DNA from: Porites lobata
Taxonomy: Eukaryota; Cnidaria; Anthozoa; Scleractinia; Poritidae
Assembly: GCA_942486035.1 (NCBI GenBank)
Contig: CALNXK010000024.1
Coordinates: 3,956,001 to 4,020,000 of the forward strand
Reading direction: 5' to 3'
DNA: 64,000 nucleotides
Under the pieces are notes generated by a model that searched no databases, had not been told where the DNA came from, and saw only the letters and a program-made list of their open reading frames with translations. The position numbers and the translations under genes are program-made. Positions 34,801 through 46,825 of this stretch are shown piece by piece (the first letter of the stretch is position 1; the number at the start of each line of letters is the position of its first letter).

Positions 34801-35635
34801 GGCAAGCAAAATATTAGATCGACTTGGAAGCTATATCATAAAATGTGAATGATGTATCCGCCAAGAACGACTTTTAAAACCTGTGTGTTTTTGTTAATAA
34901 TCCGCGACAGCAGCCAATTCAGTCACTGCTTGGTTCCAGCAATTTTAAATATACTGAGATAATAACGATCTTTCTTTCAGTTTCACCATGTTATTGACGT
35001 CCCTAATATACATAGCACTTTTTTGGTTTACATTAAAAATAAGGTGCAACGTTTCAAAACAAATTTAACATCAGAAAAACGTAGTTAATACCATCCACGT
35101 CGACTTCTTGTATCATCTTTTTTAATTCGCTTTGAGTTGGGTTCTGTCCCAATGACTTCATTACAACCTCCAGTTCGTCATTTGATATAGTGCCGCTCCC
35201 ATCCTTGTCAAAAAGAGAAAAAGCCTCGCGTAGCTCTGCGCAAAAGAAAAAAATCGAACGATATTTCTTATTTAAAAAAAACAACAATTCTGGGTCGCTA
35301 CTGAAGCGATATAAGTAAAGCTAAAGATTAAATCACATTTGCGATTGTCAAGATATTTTAGTAACGATCATCTGTCTTATGTCAAGCTTGCTTACCGTTT
35401 ATTTGCTCCTCGGAAAGCTCACGGTCAGCCTAAAATAAGATTTTAAATAACAGAAGAGTGTGAAACGTGCAGACAAACGGGAAAAATAAAAGAGCGTCTG
35501 GCAGAAAAATAATTCAGGCATAATTTGAGACGGTTTGGGTTTGTTTTGACGCTTCAAACCGAGAAAGCACTTTGAGCAGCGAATCGTGCAAAATCGGACG
35601 AACATGGTACGGCGATAACGACATATACCCACCAT
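28824..35635 (-). CDS. Calmodulin-like EF-hand protein (gene B)
   Basis: Six exons: 35633-35635 (ATG alone), 35396-35429, 35092-35235, 30360-30486, 29207-29322 and 28824-28897 (TAG). Phases agree and the total is 165 residues against 149 in calmodulin. The intron directly after ATG and the 144-bp EF1 exon are classic calmodulin gene features. Four EF-hand loops lie at residues 22-33, 58-69, 95-106 and 131-142. Each keeps acidic or polar ligands at positions 1, 3 and 5, Gly at 6 and Glu at 12, so all four should bind calcium. Instead of the usual MMT-K end, the protein has a 20-residue tail with NPEGPPQY. It is a calcium sensor of unknown target, not calmodulin itself. The 4.6-kb intron 3 and the intron before the last exon hold repeats. 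Gene A is a tandem paralogue. Confidence 0.9.
28939..29062. repeat. Minisatellite of about 26-28 bp
   Basis: Close to five copies of atatcaggggctaatctggg followed by gggcga, starting near 28939, 28965, 28993, 29019 and 29045. It lies in the last intron of calmodulin-like gene B. Confidence 0.85.
32142..32217. repeat. Perfect 30-bp hairpin
   Basis: Positions 32142-32171 and 32188-32217 are exact reverse complements (30 bp), separated by 16 bp. The arm starts gtagcctcccacgcaggcg. The words ctgtccgtagcc and ctgtccgtagcc occur at the left border and again just right of the hairpin (32136-, 32220-), which looks like a duplicated flank. It lies in the 4.6-kb intron of gene B. Confidence 0.85.
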
Positions 35636-37061
35636 AATTTATCGCTTCTTAGTGAAAGAGGATGCGCAAAACCTTGCGAGAGTCATAAACGTTTCTCTGT
35701 GGTGCGTGCTGCTGATAAACAAGTAGTTCTTGCAATCAACACACCGCTCTAATTCGCATAAATTCTCAATGTTTTCGTTAGCTCTGACGTCAAAGAGTTT
35801 TGTATGCTGGCGGCGAAAACACCGAAGTAATTTCCATTTTCAGCTAATAGCTCACATTAGCACCTGTACCCAGCTAAAATGCTTCAATGTGATTGGATGT
35901 ATAAAACTGACAAGGTTGACAATTTTTTATTCGCTTTTATTACGCTTGAATAAATTGATTATTTGAAGTCAAAACTTCATCACAATTTCTGGTTAAAACT
36001 GCATGAATATGTTTCAGGAAAGAAACACGGCGTTTCCTAAAATTAGCTGTCTTAAAAACATAAGTAGAATAAGGATGGATTACACGAAACTTCCAAATAT
36101 ATTACTTGTTTAAATAATGAATTTGACCAGTTTGAGATGTGTAGACTCAAGCTATTCACAGCTTCCTAATCTTTTTAGTCAAAACAGGTGCATAGATACT
36201 TGCTAACATACGGCGATTCCTTCAGCACACTAAGAATACTAGTATATACTCCATTCAGACGACTTCTAAACACCATAACGCTATGTACACTTTCTACAGT
36301 AGTAGACAAAGAATAGTCTATGAAACTCGGTCGACAATGGACTCCTATTTTGATAGTGAGGAGAAGATTACGTAATACATGCCTACTAGTTATTCATTAT
36401 GTGAAAAAAGTATAAATAAAATACATCAGTGTAAAGGAAACAGTAGGAAAATCGAATAACAACATAATTTATGAACATGAAGAAGCCCGCAGTGGTAACA
36501 ATTAATGAAACAGAAATGATATAACTTAAACTAACTATTTACAAGTTGAGAAATGATTTAAACCATAATTTAGAGAGTTTAAAGACTAAAAAAAACACTC
36601 CGCGTAAAAAAAAAGTTTTTTAAATATTATTACTTCAAAGTTTCTAAATTCTCGCCTTTACTACTGTTGCGGTAGTTTATTCCATTCTTGAACAATACGA
36701 ATATTTTGAAAAAATGGTTGAGTGCACTTACTTTCAATAAAGTTCGAAAAAGTCCCTAAATTTTAAACGCAGCTTTGTAATATTCTTTAAGAGAGAGTAA
36801 GAGACTCCTTTCTTTAGGATTATAAGTGGAAATTCGTAGCTCATTTCCCCCCCTTTTTAATTTGGTCGAGGGTTAGGCGTGAGCCCTCGCGACTACACTT
36901 TCTTAGGATATAACGCACTAAGATCTTTTACAGAATGGAACGGTTTCTCATGTAGATTACGCCTAGAGCTTTAATTCTCTTGTTTATAACACCTCTTCCA
37001 GGTCTTTTGCATTAGCTCTTGACAGGCTTTAGTGCGTTGATTATTAGAAGCAGAAATTGTA

Positions 37062-37574
37062 GCCTGCGAACGCAGGTGTATTTCCGGTTATCACCTCTCT
37101 CCAACCGAAAGCTAATAGGCCGGCCATTAATATTTGCACATTTTACTACTTCGACAAGAATCCTTTTCTTTTTTCCTTTCATATTTAAATTTTGTAATCC
37201 CAGTGAGGTTTGAATAACAAACGCCCTAATTAGCACAAGAAAGCGAAACCCTGAAAGATCCTGCTCGTCATAGTAGTAAATTGATGTCATCGATGTATCT
37301 GCGACGTAGCCGCCAGTACCGCCTAGGACACTTCTCGGACAAATGAGGACATGCGCCGGCGGCAACTAGAGCCATCGCAGAGCTCTACCGCAGGCATGCC
37401 TGGGTTAAAGACTGGGATGAGCAATGTTGCCGGCCTCTTCTGTTATCATATCGGAACAGTATCCCAGCAGTACCGGCGGCCATGTCGCAGGTGCATCGGC
37501 AACATATGAGAGCCACGCTTTACGGGTCGAAGAGCAAGCGACGACCGGAACGCGTGACGTCTGCGTTCGCAGGC
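37062..37574. mobile_element. Transposon remnant with GCCTGCGAACGCAG ends
   Basis: Perfect 14-bp inverted ends at 37062-37075 and 37561-37574. The ends resemble those of the element at 6102-6675 (agcctg-gaac-cag), and a solitary similar end lies near 1839. No target-site duplication is visible. The interior contains no domain I recognise. Confidence 0.65.
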
Positions 37575-37875
37575 CATAGGAATGGTTACCTAAAAAGTTT
37601 TTTCATCTGCTCTGGCCAAGACATTTAGTGTGCAGAAAATTCCAAAACTCAGAACGAAAAATTAAAATGAAACGAATACTGATTTCGTGCGAATCACTCG
37701 TACTTCATCAGGGTTATGAAGTGACAGGTTGCGTAACAGAAAAGTTACGAATCCCAAGAGAGCATTGTAAATTACTGGCAGGTCCAGTCCCTCATCATAT
37801 CCCTACTCCTATTCAAAGACGGTTTCCTTTGTTTAATAGCAATTGACTATTTTCCAATTGCCCATAATACACTCT

Positions 37876-37970
37876 GTTTGCCCCCCAAATTTTGCATAAC
37901 TTATTGTCTTAAAATGCTCTTGGGAAAATGGTGCATTTTAAATACGTTTATGCAGAATTTGGGGGCAAAC
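37876..37970. repeat. Short inverted repeat GTTTGCCCCCCAAATT
   Basis: The arm gtttgccccccaaattttgc at 37876 pairs with tatgcagaatttgggggc, ending at 37970 with caaac, with two mismatches. The outer sequence ataatacac/ggatattgg does not pair, so the element borders are uncertain. Confidence 0.6.
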
Positions 37971-38790
37971 ATTGTTTGGGTGGATATTGGTGACCACGTA
38001 CTTTTACATTGTTCAGTGGAAAAACAATTTCAGAAAAACAATTTGTTATCAGCATCGTTGCTTGGTTGCCACGGCTGAATTTGTATTCAAAGAACAAATT
38101 TGGCGCTGCTTTTGAAGCAGATGACATTGTCAGTTACTATATACTGACACATCGCACTAAAACTTCGTAGAAAGAAAGACAGGTAACAATGTTTATACTT
38201 TACTGATAACTTTAACCCATTTTAATTAATTTAAAGAAGTTTTACATTTTGCAATACAAACTTTTTTATTTTCCATTACGCTTGGGCTACCTGTGTTGTT
38301 TATAAAATTATATATAGAGCGTTTTCACATGACGTCACCTCCGAAATATTATAGTGGCGCCACTGACTCTTCCAAAACAGGATTCATTTCAACTCCCTTA
38401 TTGAAAGCGGCGCGAAGCGATAACAAATGGTTTTGTTATACACTGGTGCTTTTTTCCCTTTAGCTCGCTTGCCTTTGATTCCTTCGAAATCACTTGATGA
38501 CCGACAAGAAAACTGTTTCCCGCTAAAAGGTAAGGGGTAAACATTGCAATATCTATCAAATTCAAAAGGGAAAGCGCTATGTTGCCCGCTTTATTTCGAC
38601 CACTAGTTGAGATTTACTTCAAGGTCTGCATTTCTTTGCAGGCCTATTAAAGGAAGTCAAGGCTGATCCCTCGAGAAACGAGTTAATTTTGTTTCCCTTA
38701 AATCTAAATTGGTGGGATTCTGTTTTTGATCGGCACCAGTCATTAAAAGTTTTTAAATACTTCTATGTTCCATTTAGGGCCCTACCGTTC

Positions 38791-39046
38791 GACTTTTGAT
38801 GGGGGTATGGTGATTTCAGAAAAAAAAAATGTCCTGCAGACTTATTTTCGAGGGAAAAAATTCTTGCAAGGAAATACCTGCGAAGAAAATTCCTATAATG
38901 AAAAAAATATCTTTCAAGACGTATAAAGCTGGAAAAAAAATCTTACACCGTTGTATGCCAGGAAAAAATTCTATCACCAGATTTTGGGGAAATCTTTTTT
39001 TTACCCAAGTCAAATCACCCATACACCCACCCCCCCCTCAAAAGTC
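38791..39046. mobile_element. MITE with GACTTTTGA ends and internal purine-rich repeats
   Basis: The ends gacttttgatgggggtatgg and ccatacacccaccccccc-tcaaaagtc are inverted with a small gap; gtgattt/aaatcac extend the pairing. Inside, gggaaaaaattcttgcaagg and similar gaaaaaat words recur. The two overlapping open frames here are repeat-derived. Confidence 0.65.
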
Positions 39047-40243
39047 AAATTGTTAGCCCCTTAAGTATTTTCTTGTATTCATAACGATAGTCTGACAATA
39101 GTCGTTTAGTCTTCCCTTTATACTTCGAATGGGCTCATAAATATGGTGGAGATTTTATTTTCGCGGGAAAAAGTGGCCTAAAATGTGTCTAAAAATAAAC
39201 TGGTCCATAAAAACGCCGTGACATAGGCCTAGGGAGTTGCTCGCTCCGGATTATGGGCTCGTGCCCACATACGTTATGTGCAGATGATTTATATGTTGCA
39301 GTGGCGGTGACTCAAACGTCTCAATAAAGAAAATGAAGCTCACTGTGATGCCAGGACGCCATCACTGTTTAAAATGAGCGAAAATATACGATTATAATTG
39401 AATTCGGTTCATTTCGATAAATTCATTGAAAGCCCAGCAAATTAAGGAAATTGCCGCTTTGCTCAATATTACTGCTGAACTTTAAATATTCCAAAGTTAA
39501 CTTTCTTGGAATTAATTATGAAATCTAAAAAGGTTTGGAAAGTTGATAAATCTTCCATTACATTGCATATACTATGATCTGATGTATTTCTAGTCGAAGA
39601 AATTTCACTCTGCTTGATTGTATTAAAAACGATATAAATAATATCATTACAATGTCAAAAATAACATGAAACAAGGTCGCTACTTCAAAAGCTCAAAATG
39701 CTTCATTATGAAGTGAAATTAAAAAAGTAGTCTAAAACGTGAATATGAGTTTCAATTTGCAATACAGTAAACACCCCCGAATAAGAGGATTAAGAACCTC
39801 CTAGCAGAAATTTGCCAGTTTAATTTCCAAAAGTACAAGAACCTGTTTAGACAAGCAAGATCAATTAGGCTCATTTTATGTGCCAGGCGGATACAGTTAA
39901 ATTATGATAAACAATTTAACCAAGGAGTGTAACCTTTAGATTGCAAAATTAATTCATAAGTATAGCAAGAACATACTGTACCAAACCAAGGCTCTTGGCC
40001 AAACTGTATAAAAATTCGGCAATCAGATTTGTTAGGGTTATAATAATTTACAATTTTGATTAATTACTGTGCTTTCTAGGACCTAACCCAAGTTTATATA
40101 TTTTTTATGGTAATCATCAATCTATTATATCTCTTTCATAAAAATTAAGGACTTAATTAAAAACCTACTTAATAATCTAAATTGCCGATAAGAACCCCAA
40201 AATAAAAGAACCTATTTTATTATATAAACACCAATGAAATGCC

Positions 40244-40535
40244 AGGTGAGCTTTCGCGCGAAAACACGATATCTTCACAAGTGAAAATAACATTGTTATC
40301 TTCACTTGTGAACAGATCACCGTTGCTATGGCTACACGATTAATCGCGCCTTTCACACGAAAAAACCATTAAAGTGAAATGGTTTGGTATTTCATTGGTG
40401 TTTATATAATAAATAGAACATTGCATGGCCGCTTGGAGATGCGAAATTTCTCCTCTCGAGTTGAAAAAAAAAATTTCAACACTCGAAGACAATTTTGTAT
40501 CTCCGCGAGGCCATGTAATATCCTCTATTTCTTTT
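40244..40535. repeat. Dispersed repeat starting AGGTGAGCTTTCGCGCGAAAA
   Basis: The phrase ggtgagctttcgcgcgaaaa and the later words aatttcaacactcgaaga, gtatctccgcg-ggccatg and taatatcctc occur in the same order at 18281-18375 in the intron above DNAAF10 exon 8. The copy here has an added inner inverted repeat (catggccgcttggagatg against catctccgcgaggccatg-like sequence). Confidence 0.65.
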
Positions 40536-41253
40536 TAGCGGGTGTTTACTGTACAAGATAATTGTGCTACGCAACACTAAGAAAATGCTTTACAGTATTC
40601 TAGACGTTGGTGAATATAATATGATCAGCATGGCCAAAATAAGCGTAAAATACTTTATACAAGTGGTCTGTTCGCAAAAACAGAGACCCTTGGATTCGAG
40701 AACGATCAAGACTAACAAGGACGAGTTTTAACTTAAGGTCTTTTTTTCCGTTCTCTAAAAATTTCGACACCCCGGATAGGTTTGCCAATTACTTTATTTA
40801 GGGGAGTAATAAGCTCTTTCCTGATCCGCTCAAAATGATAAAACTTCTAACATTTGATAACTTGTTTCCGTTACTTCATTAAAACCCGTAGTATAATTAC
40901 GAGGGCTATCACTTTTTCCCGCCAAAATGACGCTGGTTCACGCGCGTGCACTCCATCGTATCGTATCATATCGTCCTTGCAGTCTTCGCCTCGCCCTAGA
41001 ATCTATAGGTCTCGGAAAAATTTCTAATTACTGCAAAGTGATCGCATTATGTTTACAGCAGGATTCTAAGCGCTGTTCAGTAAGTAGCGCGCGTTAAATG
41101 TGTCCACAACATAACCTCTTCATCATTTGCTTTTGATCAGCTTCAAGGTAGCACTCATCCAGTACAAGTGCAATAATTTCCAGAATTCCTGGCACGTCGA
41201 AAGATAACTTGTCTTCAATCCAGCTTATCGGAGCTTTCATTCACTCAGATTTC

Positions 41254-44200
41254 TTATTTCATCATTAAAAATTTGAACTCTGTGAAACGAAAAGACGTTG
41301 AAGTATGTTATAGTTCTGCTATAATGTACGCCGATAAGATGGTTTCATAAGCAAAGAAGTTTTTGAGCGACGCACGTAAACCGGAAGTGGACATTTTGCA
41401 TTCTTGAGCAGCGGTATTACCTCAAGTTTGGGTAGGTACTTTAAGTAGGGTTATTAAAGTGTATCAAGAAATGTATCAAAATAGCCATGTATACCCATGT
41501 ATAGCCATGTATACAAGTTTGAAGCAAATATGCTCTAAAAGAGTTTAGACTTTTAGCAATACAAATTTAGAAGCGTCATGGCATATTAAAAGATATCTGC
41601 TCTTATACGTCAAGAAATTAAAAACCATGAAGGATCGATAGTTTATTTAGTTTGAATATCGATGACCTCATGTGAAAACATGCAATTAATTCCACCTCAA
41701 TTCCCCTCGGCATATCAGATGTTTTTGTTTGTAACATTTTATTTACCTTCATAATCAATGTGTCCATCCCCATTGGTGTCAGCTTCTCTCATCATTTCAT
41801 CCAGCTCCTCATCCGTAAGTTTTTCGCCGAGGTTCGCCATAACTTGTTTCAGTTCGTGTGCGCTTATCATTCCGTCTCCATTCTTGTCGAAAACCCTGAA
41901 CGCGTCTTTTATTTCTTCCTCCGTATCAGTTTCCTTGATTTTCTTAGACATCATTTGAAGAAACTCCTCAAAATCAATCTCGCCATTTCCTGTAAAAGAA
42001 GAAAGATTTTAATCACGAACACTTAGAAAATAATGTACGTCCCTAATATGCAGTAGAATGAAGATGTAATAAGCAGCCATTAATCTCGTTAAGGACCTAT
42101 TCCTTGCTTGCACAACAAATATTTCAAAATCTTGGAACGAATTTTAGTCGTTGACGAGGAAACTGGGCCTGGAGTGGTATTTTTAAAGTTATAGAAAAGG
42201 GAAAACTTCGGGAAAATGCCTATGATGACTCAATGGTCAGTCTAACATGAAAGTGAAGCAATTAGCTTGCGTGAAAACAAGGTAAATTTAAGTGACAGGG
42301 AAAATGGCTGCCATACTCGATATTTTTATCCCCATGAAAAAATTAAAGTTAGGAAGCAGTCTAATTGTCAACCGCAATTATCATACCATCTTCATCCACC
42401 TCAGCTATCATTTCTTTGAGTTCATCCTCCGTTGGATTTTGTCCTAACGATCGCATCACCGCACCAAGCTCGGAGTATGATATCGAGCCCCCGCCATCTT
42501 TATCGAACAAACTGAATGCCTCTTGAAGCTCTGGAAAGGGAATTAAAGGAAATAAAATTGGCATTGAGTAGATGTCTTTAGCACATATAATTTTTGCTCC
42601 AAATGAAATCAATCGACGCACGTCTAAATTAAGCATCCCTGTCCTTGAGTGAAAAATAGAAGCAATGTTAAAAAGGTGTAAATGACACAAATACAATGGA
42701 AATTTATTTCTGAAAGAAATAAATGGTTTTATGCTTAATGTGACTCATCCATGTGCCATCTCTCCAGCTTCTGGGGAGGGGGTGTTCCTGCCATCCGGGA
42801 CATTATATATGTGTTTTTGTGACATGAAAGCGAGGCACAAGACCTCTCTGCTCACTGCAACAAGAAAGTTACAAAAGCATGCAAGTATGGACCAACTTGT
42901 AGAAGATTGAAACGGATTGCAATTGTGGTTCTCCGAAAGTTTGAATTGTTAATAGTATAACAGTTTTTCAAAGTTCATTTTTATTGTTTGTAACGTTTGA
43001 TGTAATGGAGGGGTGACCCTCCCCCCCCCATGTGACATGAAAGCGAGGCACAAGACCTCTCTGCTCACTGCAACAAGAAAGTTACAAAAGCATGCAAGTA
43101 TGGACCAACTTGTAGAAGATTGAAACGGATTGCAATTGTGGTTCTCCGAAAGTTTGAATTGTTAATAGTATAACAGTTTTTCAAAGTTCATTTTTATTGT
43201 TTGTAACGTTTGATGTAATGGAGGGGTGACCCCCCCCAAAAAAAAAAAAAAAAAAAAAAAAAGAAAAACAGAAAAGAGACCAAATGAACTGGCCAGCCGA
43301 GACGCTGCCCCTTTAAATCCCCGGCTAAATCGTCGTAACTATTTAACCAGTTAAAGTTTGCTAAATTTTAAAGATCTTTGCTGATAACTGTACAAATGAC
43401 ATCAATTGTGCAGATATCGACCAAACAGCAGGAAAAAATCTCTGCTGTATGAAAGAACCTTACCTCCAACTGTCTTCTATTGGTAAAATTCAAGTAAATC
43501 GTTATCTTGCAAGGCAAGTGTTTATCGTGCGGACATGTGGTCTGCTTAGTCCCGTTAACGGAGTCCCGATGGTTTCGCCTTTAGTTCATTTACACGGAAC
43601 CCGTGAAGGGTTTTTAAAGGCAAAGTGTGAAAAATTTAAATAGACTGTCTAAACAGTTCTGCAATCTGTAACAGAATTTCTATGGTTCCGTGTAAAAAGG
43701 TTGCACATGCAAAAAATCGACCGTTCAAAAATTTGTCCGGACCGGTGTAAACGACGGAAGCCATTAATTTTATGAACGTTATCAAAATCCCCTGTGGTGA
43801 GTGTGGTGATCTGGCTAAACATTTCATTACTATCGTTAACATCATGAAGGAGTGTGTGGCCGAGCGGATATAACTCTGGATCTGGAGGTCCGGGGCTCAA
43901 GCCTCGCCCGTCGCGTTGTTTCCTTAGGCAAGGAACTTTACTGCACTTTGTCTCTCTTCACCAAGGTGTATAAATGGGTACAGGCGACATACTGCTGGGG
44001 AGTAACCCTTCGATGAACTATAGCATTCCGTGCAGGGGGGAGTAGCAATAATACTAAGCATGCTTTATGCTACGGAAACAGGAAATAAGCTCCGGCCGTG
44101 TGGGCCTTTGGCTCGAGTGCACCTTTACCCTCTACCTATCGTTAACATAATTATTGACTTAGATGTATAGGTAAAAGTAATAGCTAAGGAGAAAATTAAG

Positions 44201-44688
44201 TTAAGATATTTTACACTACGTCGATGTTACTTTAGGAGATAAGGTTTTATTACTAATTAGCAAAGGTTTGAATAGTGTGAAATGTTTGGAAGATAGCTAA
44301 AAGTAGAATAGTTTGATTTCACATTTTAGCCTGATCGTGATTTTTATCATTAATTTCAGTACGAAACCGGTAAAACGAAGCTTGGAGGCTATAAGCCAGT
44401 GTAAACTAGATTTAAGGCCATATATAAAACGCAGGTTCCAACAAATTACTCGAATAATACGGAGTTTTATTATAAACCGTATTCCTGAACTTGAGAAAGA
44501 AACTAATATGAATATAAGCGAGTTGTCCAGTAAATAAATCTGAATCATTAATTGGTTTATTTTGAGTCTGAATATAGATCCTTATCATAAACAGCAGCCA
44601 GTATAGATAATCATAATTACGTACCAGACATCATTTGGGAAGGATTTTGGCTCCCGCTCCACTGTTTGGTAGACGTTTCAGTATTCAT
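41254..44688 (-). CDS. Calmodulin-like EF-hand protein (gene A)
   Basis: Four exons: 44625-44688 (ATG), 42387-42530, 41747-41989 and 41254-41279 (TAA). Phases agree; the product is 158 residues. EF-hand loops lie at residues 31-42, 67-78, 104-115 and 140-151. Loops 2-4 are canonical. Loop 1 has Gly at position 5, where Asp, Ser or Asn normally binds calcium, so its affinity may be reduced. The protein ends EEFKFLMMK, close to calmodulin. The 144-bp EF1 exon and its phase match gene B, supporting tandem duplication. The N-terminus in this model (exon 44625-44688, rich in Ser, Thr and Gln) does not resemble calmodulin; an alternative pair of first exons is at 50277-50514. The EF-hand part is firm, the first exon less so. 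Confidence 0.85.
42821..43231. repeat. Tandem duplication with a 213-bp period
   Basis: About 195 bp starting gacatgaaagcgaggcac at 42821 recur almost identically at 43034. The copies are separated by a run of C, and the second is followed by poly-A (43238-43262). Near-identity shows recent duplication. It lies in intron 1 of calmodulin-like gene A. Confidence 0.9.
43843..44135 (+). mobile_element. tRNA-derived SINE with a 13-bp target-site duplication
   Basis: Begins at 43843 and carries an A-box-like gtggccgagcgg and a B-box-like ggggctcaagcc about 35 bp further, as in tRNA-Leu/Ser. A non-tRNA body follows with ataaatgggtacaggcgaca and ctgctggggagtaaccc. The 13 bp ctatcgttaacat is found directly before (43830-43842) and after (44136-44148), a perfect target-site duplication made by LINE machinery. 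It lies in intron 1 of gene A. Confidence 0.88.
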
Positions 44689-45462
44689 CTTTGTGGTATC
44701 TAACGGTCAAGCAGTGAAGTTTCTCCACTGCATGGACTCGTTCATAAAACTAATCACTTTCGTCAATTAAAGCATTTCACCCAATCAATCAAAGTTACAG
44801 ACCTCGTTCGAGATTCAGTGGGAGTTATATTGGAAAATAAACATTTTTTTTTTAGCTGACAAAGGGGAAATTCAAGAAATCCATTAGTTAATTAAACACT
44901 TTTAATAAAAATGAGTCGCTCGCAGATCGACTGTCAGTGACAGATCGGGTTTTTAAGTTGTACCAAAAGATCACCATGGCTCCGTGACAAATGTTTTAGG
45001 AAAACAATACGAAGAGGCCGTTTGTTGAAAAAAAGTGTAATTTTATCCAACGGTCACAGAGAATAGTTCTGGAACAAGGTCGCCTCGTCCTGCTGAGCTC
45101 TTTTGAAAACTACTAAACTTGTTCACCTTGGCAAGTTGAGGAAATCACGCGCGGTGTGCCTCCAATAATGTGCACACATAAAATAATTAATTCAAAACCG
45201 GAAAACATAACCTAGCATTTACACAACAGTTTAATGATTTCGCCAATCTTCACAAATTTTGCCTAGGGGAGTTCTCAGTAAACACCCCTAAATAGTTTAT
45301 GACCAAAGTACGAAGAGAATGTGACATAAAAAATAATCAAATCTCAACGTGCAATCAGACTCAATTCGTGCGAAAGTATTTTCATATTCTTCGCACCCTG
45401 TTATGTTGATTTTCGCGCCACATCGCTTTAAATGCTGTAATTGCATGATCAAAAACATTTTT

Positions 45463-45515
45463 CCTTGATAATGGAGTCATGACTACTCCAAAACGTCGGA
45501 TTTTATCGTTCGTTT
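45463..45515. repeat. Dispersed repeat with ATAATGGAGTCATGACTA hairpin
   Basis: The phrase ccttgataatggagtcatga, a few bases, then cgaaacgtcg-like aaaacgtcggattttatcgt recurs at 57038-57090 as ccttgataatggcgtcatga ... ccgaaacgtcgcaaca. The two copies lie in otherwise unrelated DNA. The stretch gagtcatgactac/gactc can form a small hairpin. I recall similar text near animal retroelements, but I cannot assign a family. Confidence 0.5.
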
Positions 45516-46825
45516 TTAACGTTTATGAATCAAAAAACTGATTGAAAAATGGATAAATTAAATTAACTCCTACTTTCCTGAAGAAAAATAAGCAATTTAA
45601 CTACATTGAATTGAAGGAACGGATGATGAGCGGGAAAATTGTACTAAAAACCACTGATTCAACTCACTTACACAGTTTGTGTCCCATCAAAAATAAAAAC
45701 TATAAATACATGCCCTGCAAAACCTCTTGAATCTCGGGCCACCCAAAAGTTAAGCCATATCCAAAATCGCGAAAAATAAGGCAAAAATTTTTGGCCTTAG
45801 AGGCTACGTCTTACAATGGGTGTTACAACTAACGAAATAAATTTACATAGCTATTTTAATTGATGCTGCATGTCTGCTACATGACAATGATTTATACCCT
45901 AGGGAAGGGGGGGGGCGAGAGAAGCCCCCCACATTTTGATCGCCTGAAAATAATGATCTACCTACTGATGCATTGTCACAAATCGATTACGGACACATTA
46001 GACACTGTGAAAGGACAAACACTGTGAAGATTACTTGTACCAATGAACAACGCAAAGGGCATTTCGGAAAATTTGAATAGGGGTATGCGTAGTAACTGGA
46101 AGATGAGCGCCCCCACACCCTTCCCCCACGTTTCGAAAAGCTCCACCGCCTCAGGAGTGGCGAGCGAAGCGATTCGTGAAAGAAGCGCGAGCATCGGAAA
46201 GCGGACAACCACGACAACGACATCAACTAGAGCGGGAAAAACAATTGGCTTTATGAGTAAAAAAAAACATTACTGTACGTCCATCACGTGCACATTTTGT
46301 TAGTACAATTCTTCGACGTACACAGCACGACTACTACAAGAAACCGGTCCCAATGCAACGTTTTGTTGAGGAAGTAATCGAGACACGACGATGAATTTTC
46401 CTTTCTCCTTTTGAACTTGCTTGGATAGGGCCCATGAGAATTTAACTTCAGGAAAATTTGCCTACATTTTATAACTGAAAGACTTTAAATAAACTCGACA
46501 AACTAATTGCAAGTGCTTTACTTGTCTAGTGTCGTTTCCACTGCCGAGGTCGTCGTGATGACTCGGTCTTCTGACTCGGTCTTGACCCGGGCTCGTCGTA
46601 TTCATTCGTTTCGGCCAACTCCTAGTTGTACTTCACTCTAAAATAGGTAATGGGTAAAGGTCCTTATTTTACGTCGGTAAAAACTCGTAACAATTCGTTT
46701 AACTAGGCTGTCACCAAGCTGAGGCCGGCATTGTGCTCATTTTACCCCCCTTTCTTCGTGCTCTAGCCGTTTTACGACTCGAAAGGGAAGAGTTGAAGCT
46801 ATGTCCACACGAATCCGGATATTTA

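Larger units (their letters stand above)
35636..41253. other. Intergenic region between calmodulin-like genes B and A
   Basis: The promoter of gene B should lie just above 35635; I see no clear core element. Four repeats are listed separately (37062, 37876, 38791, 40244). The segment 40880-41000 is GC-richer and may be regulatory, which is a guess. The stretches 35730-37060, 39060-40240 and 40560-41250 show no recognisable gene. Confidence 0.55.

Noticed and set aside
41101..41160. Possible last exon of gene A reading ADQKQMMKR
   Set aside because: The acceptor is poor and the alignment to the calmodulin C-terminus is one residue out. The exon at 41254-41279 has a better acceptor (TTTCACAG) and gives the expected EEF...MMK end.
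45976..46303. Overlapping frames of 78-86 codons on both strands
   Set aside because: Both strands are open over the same GC-richer stretch with no domain; more likely a repeat than a gene.
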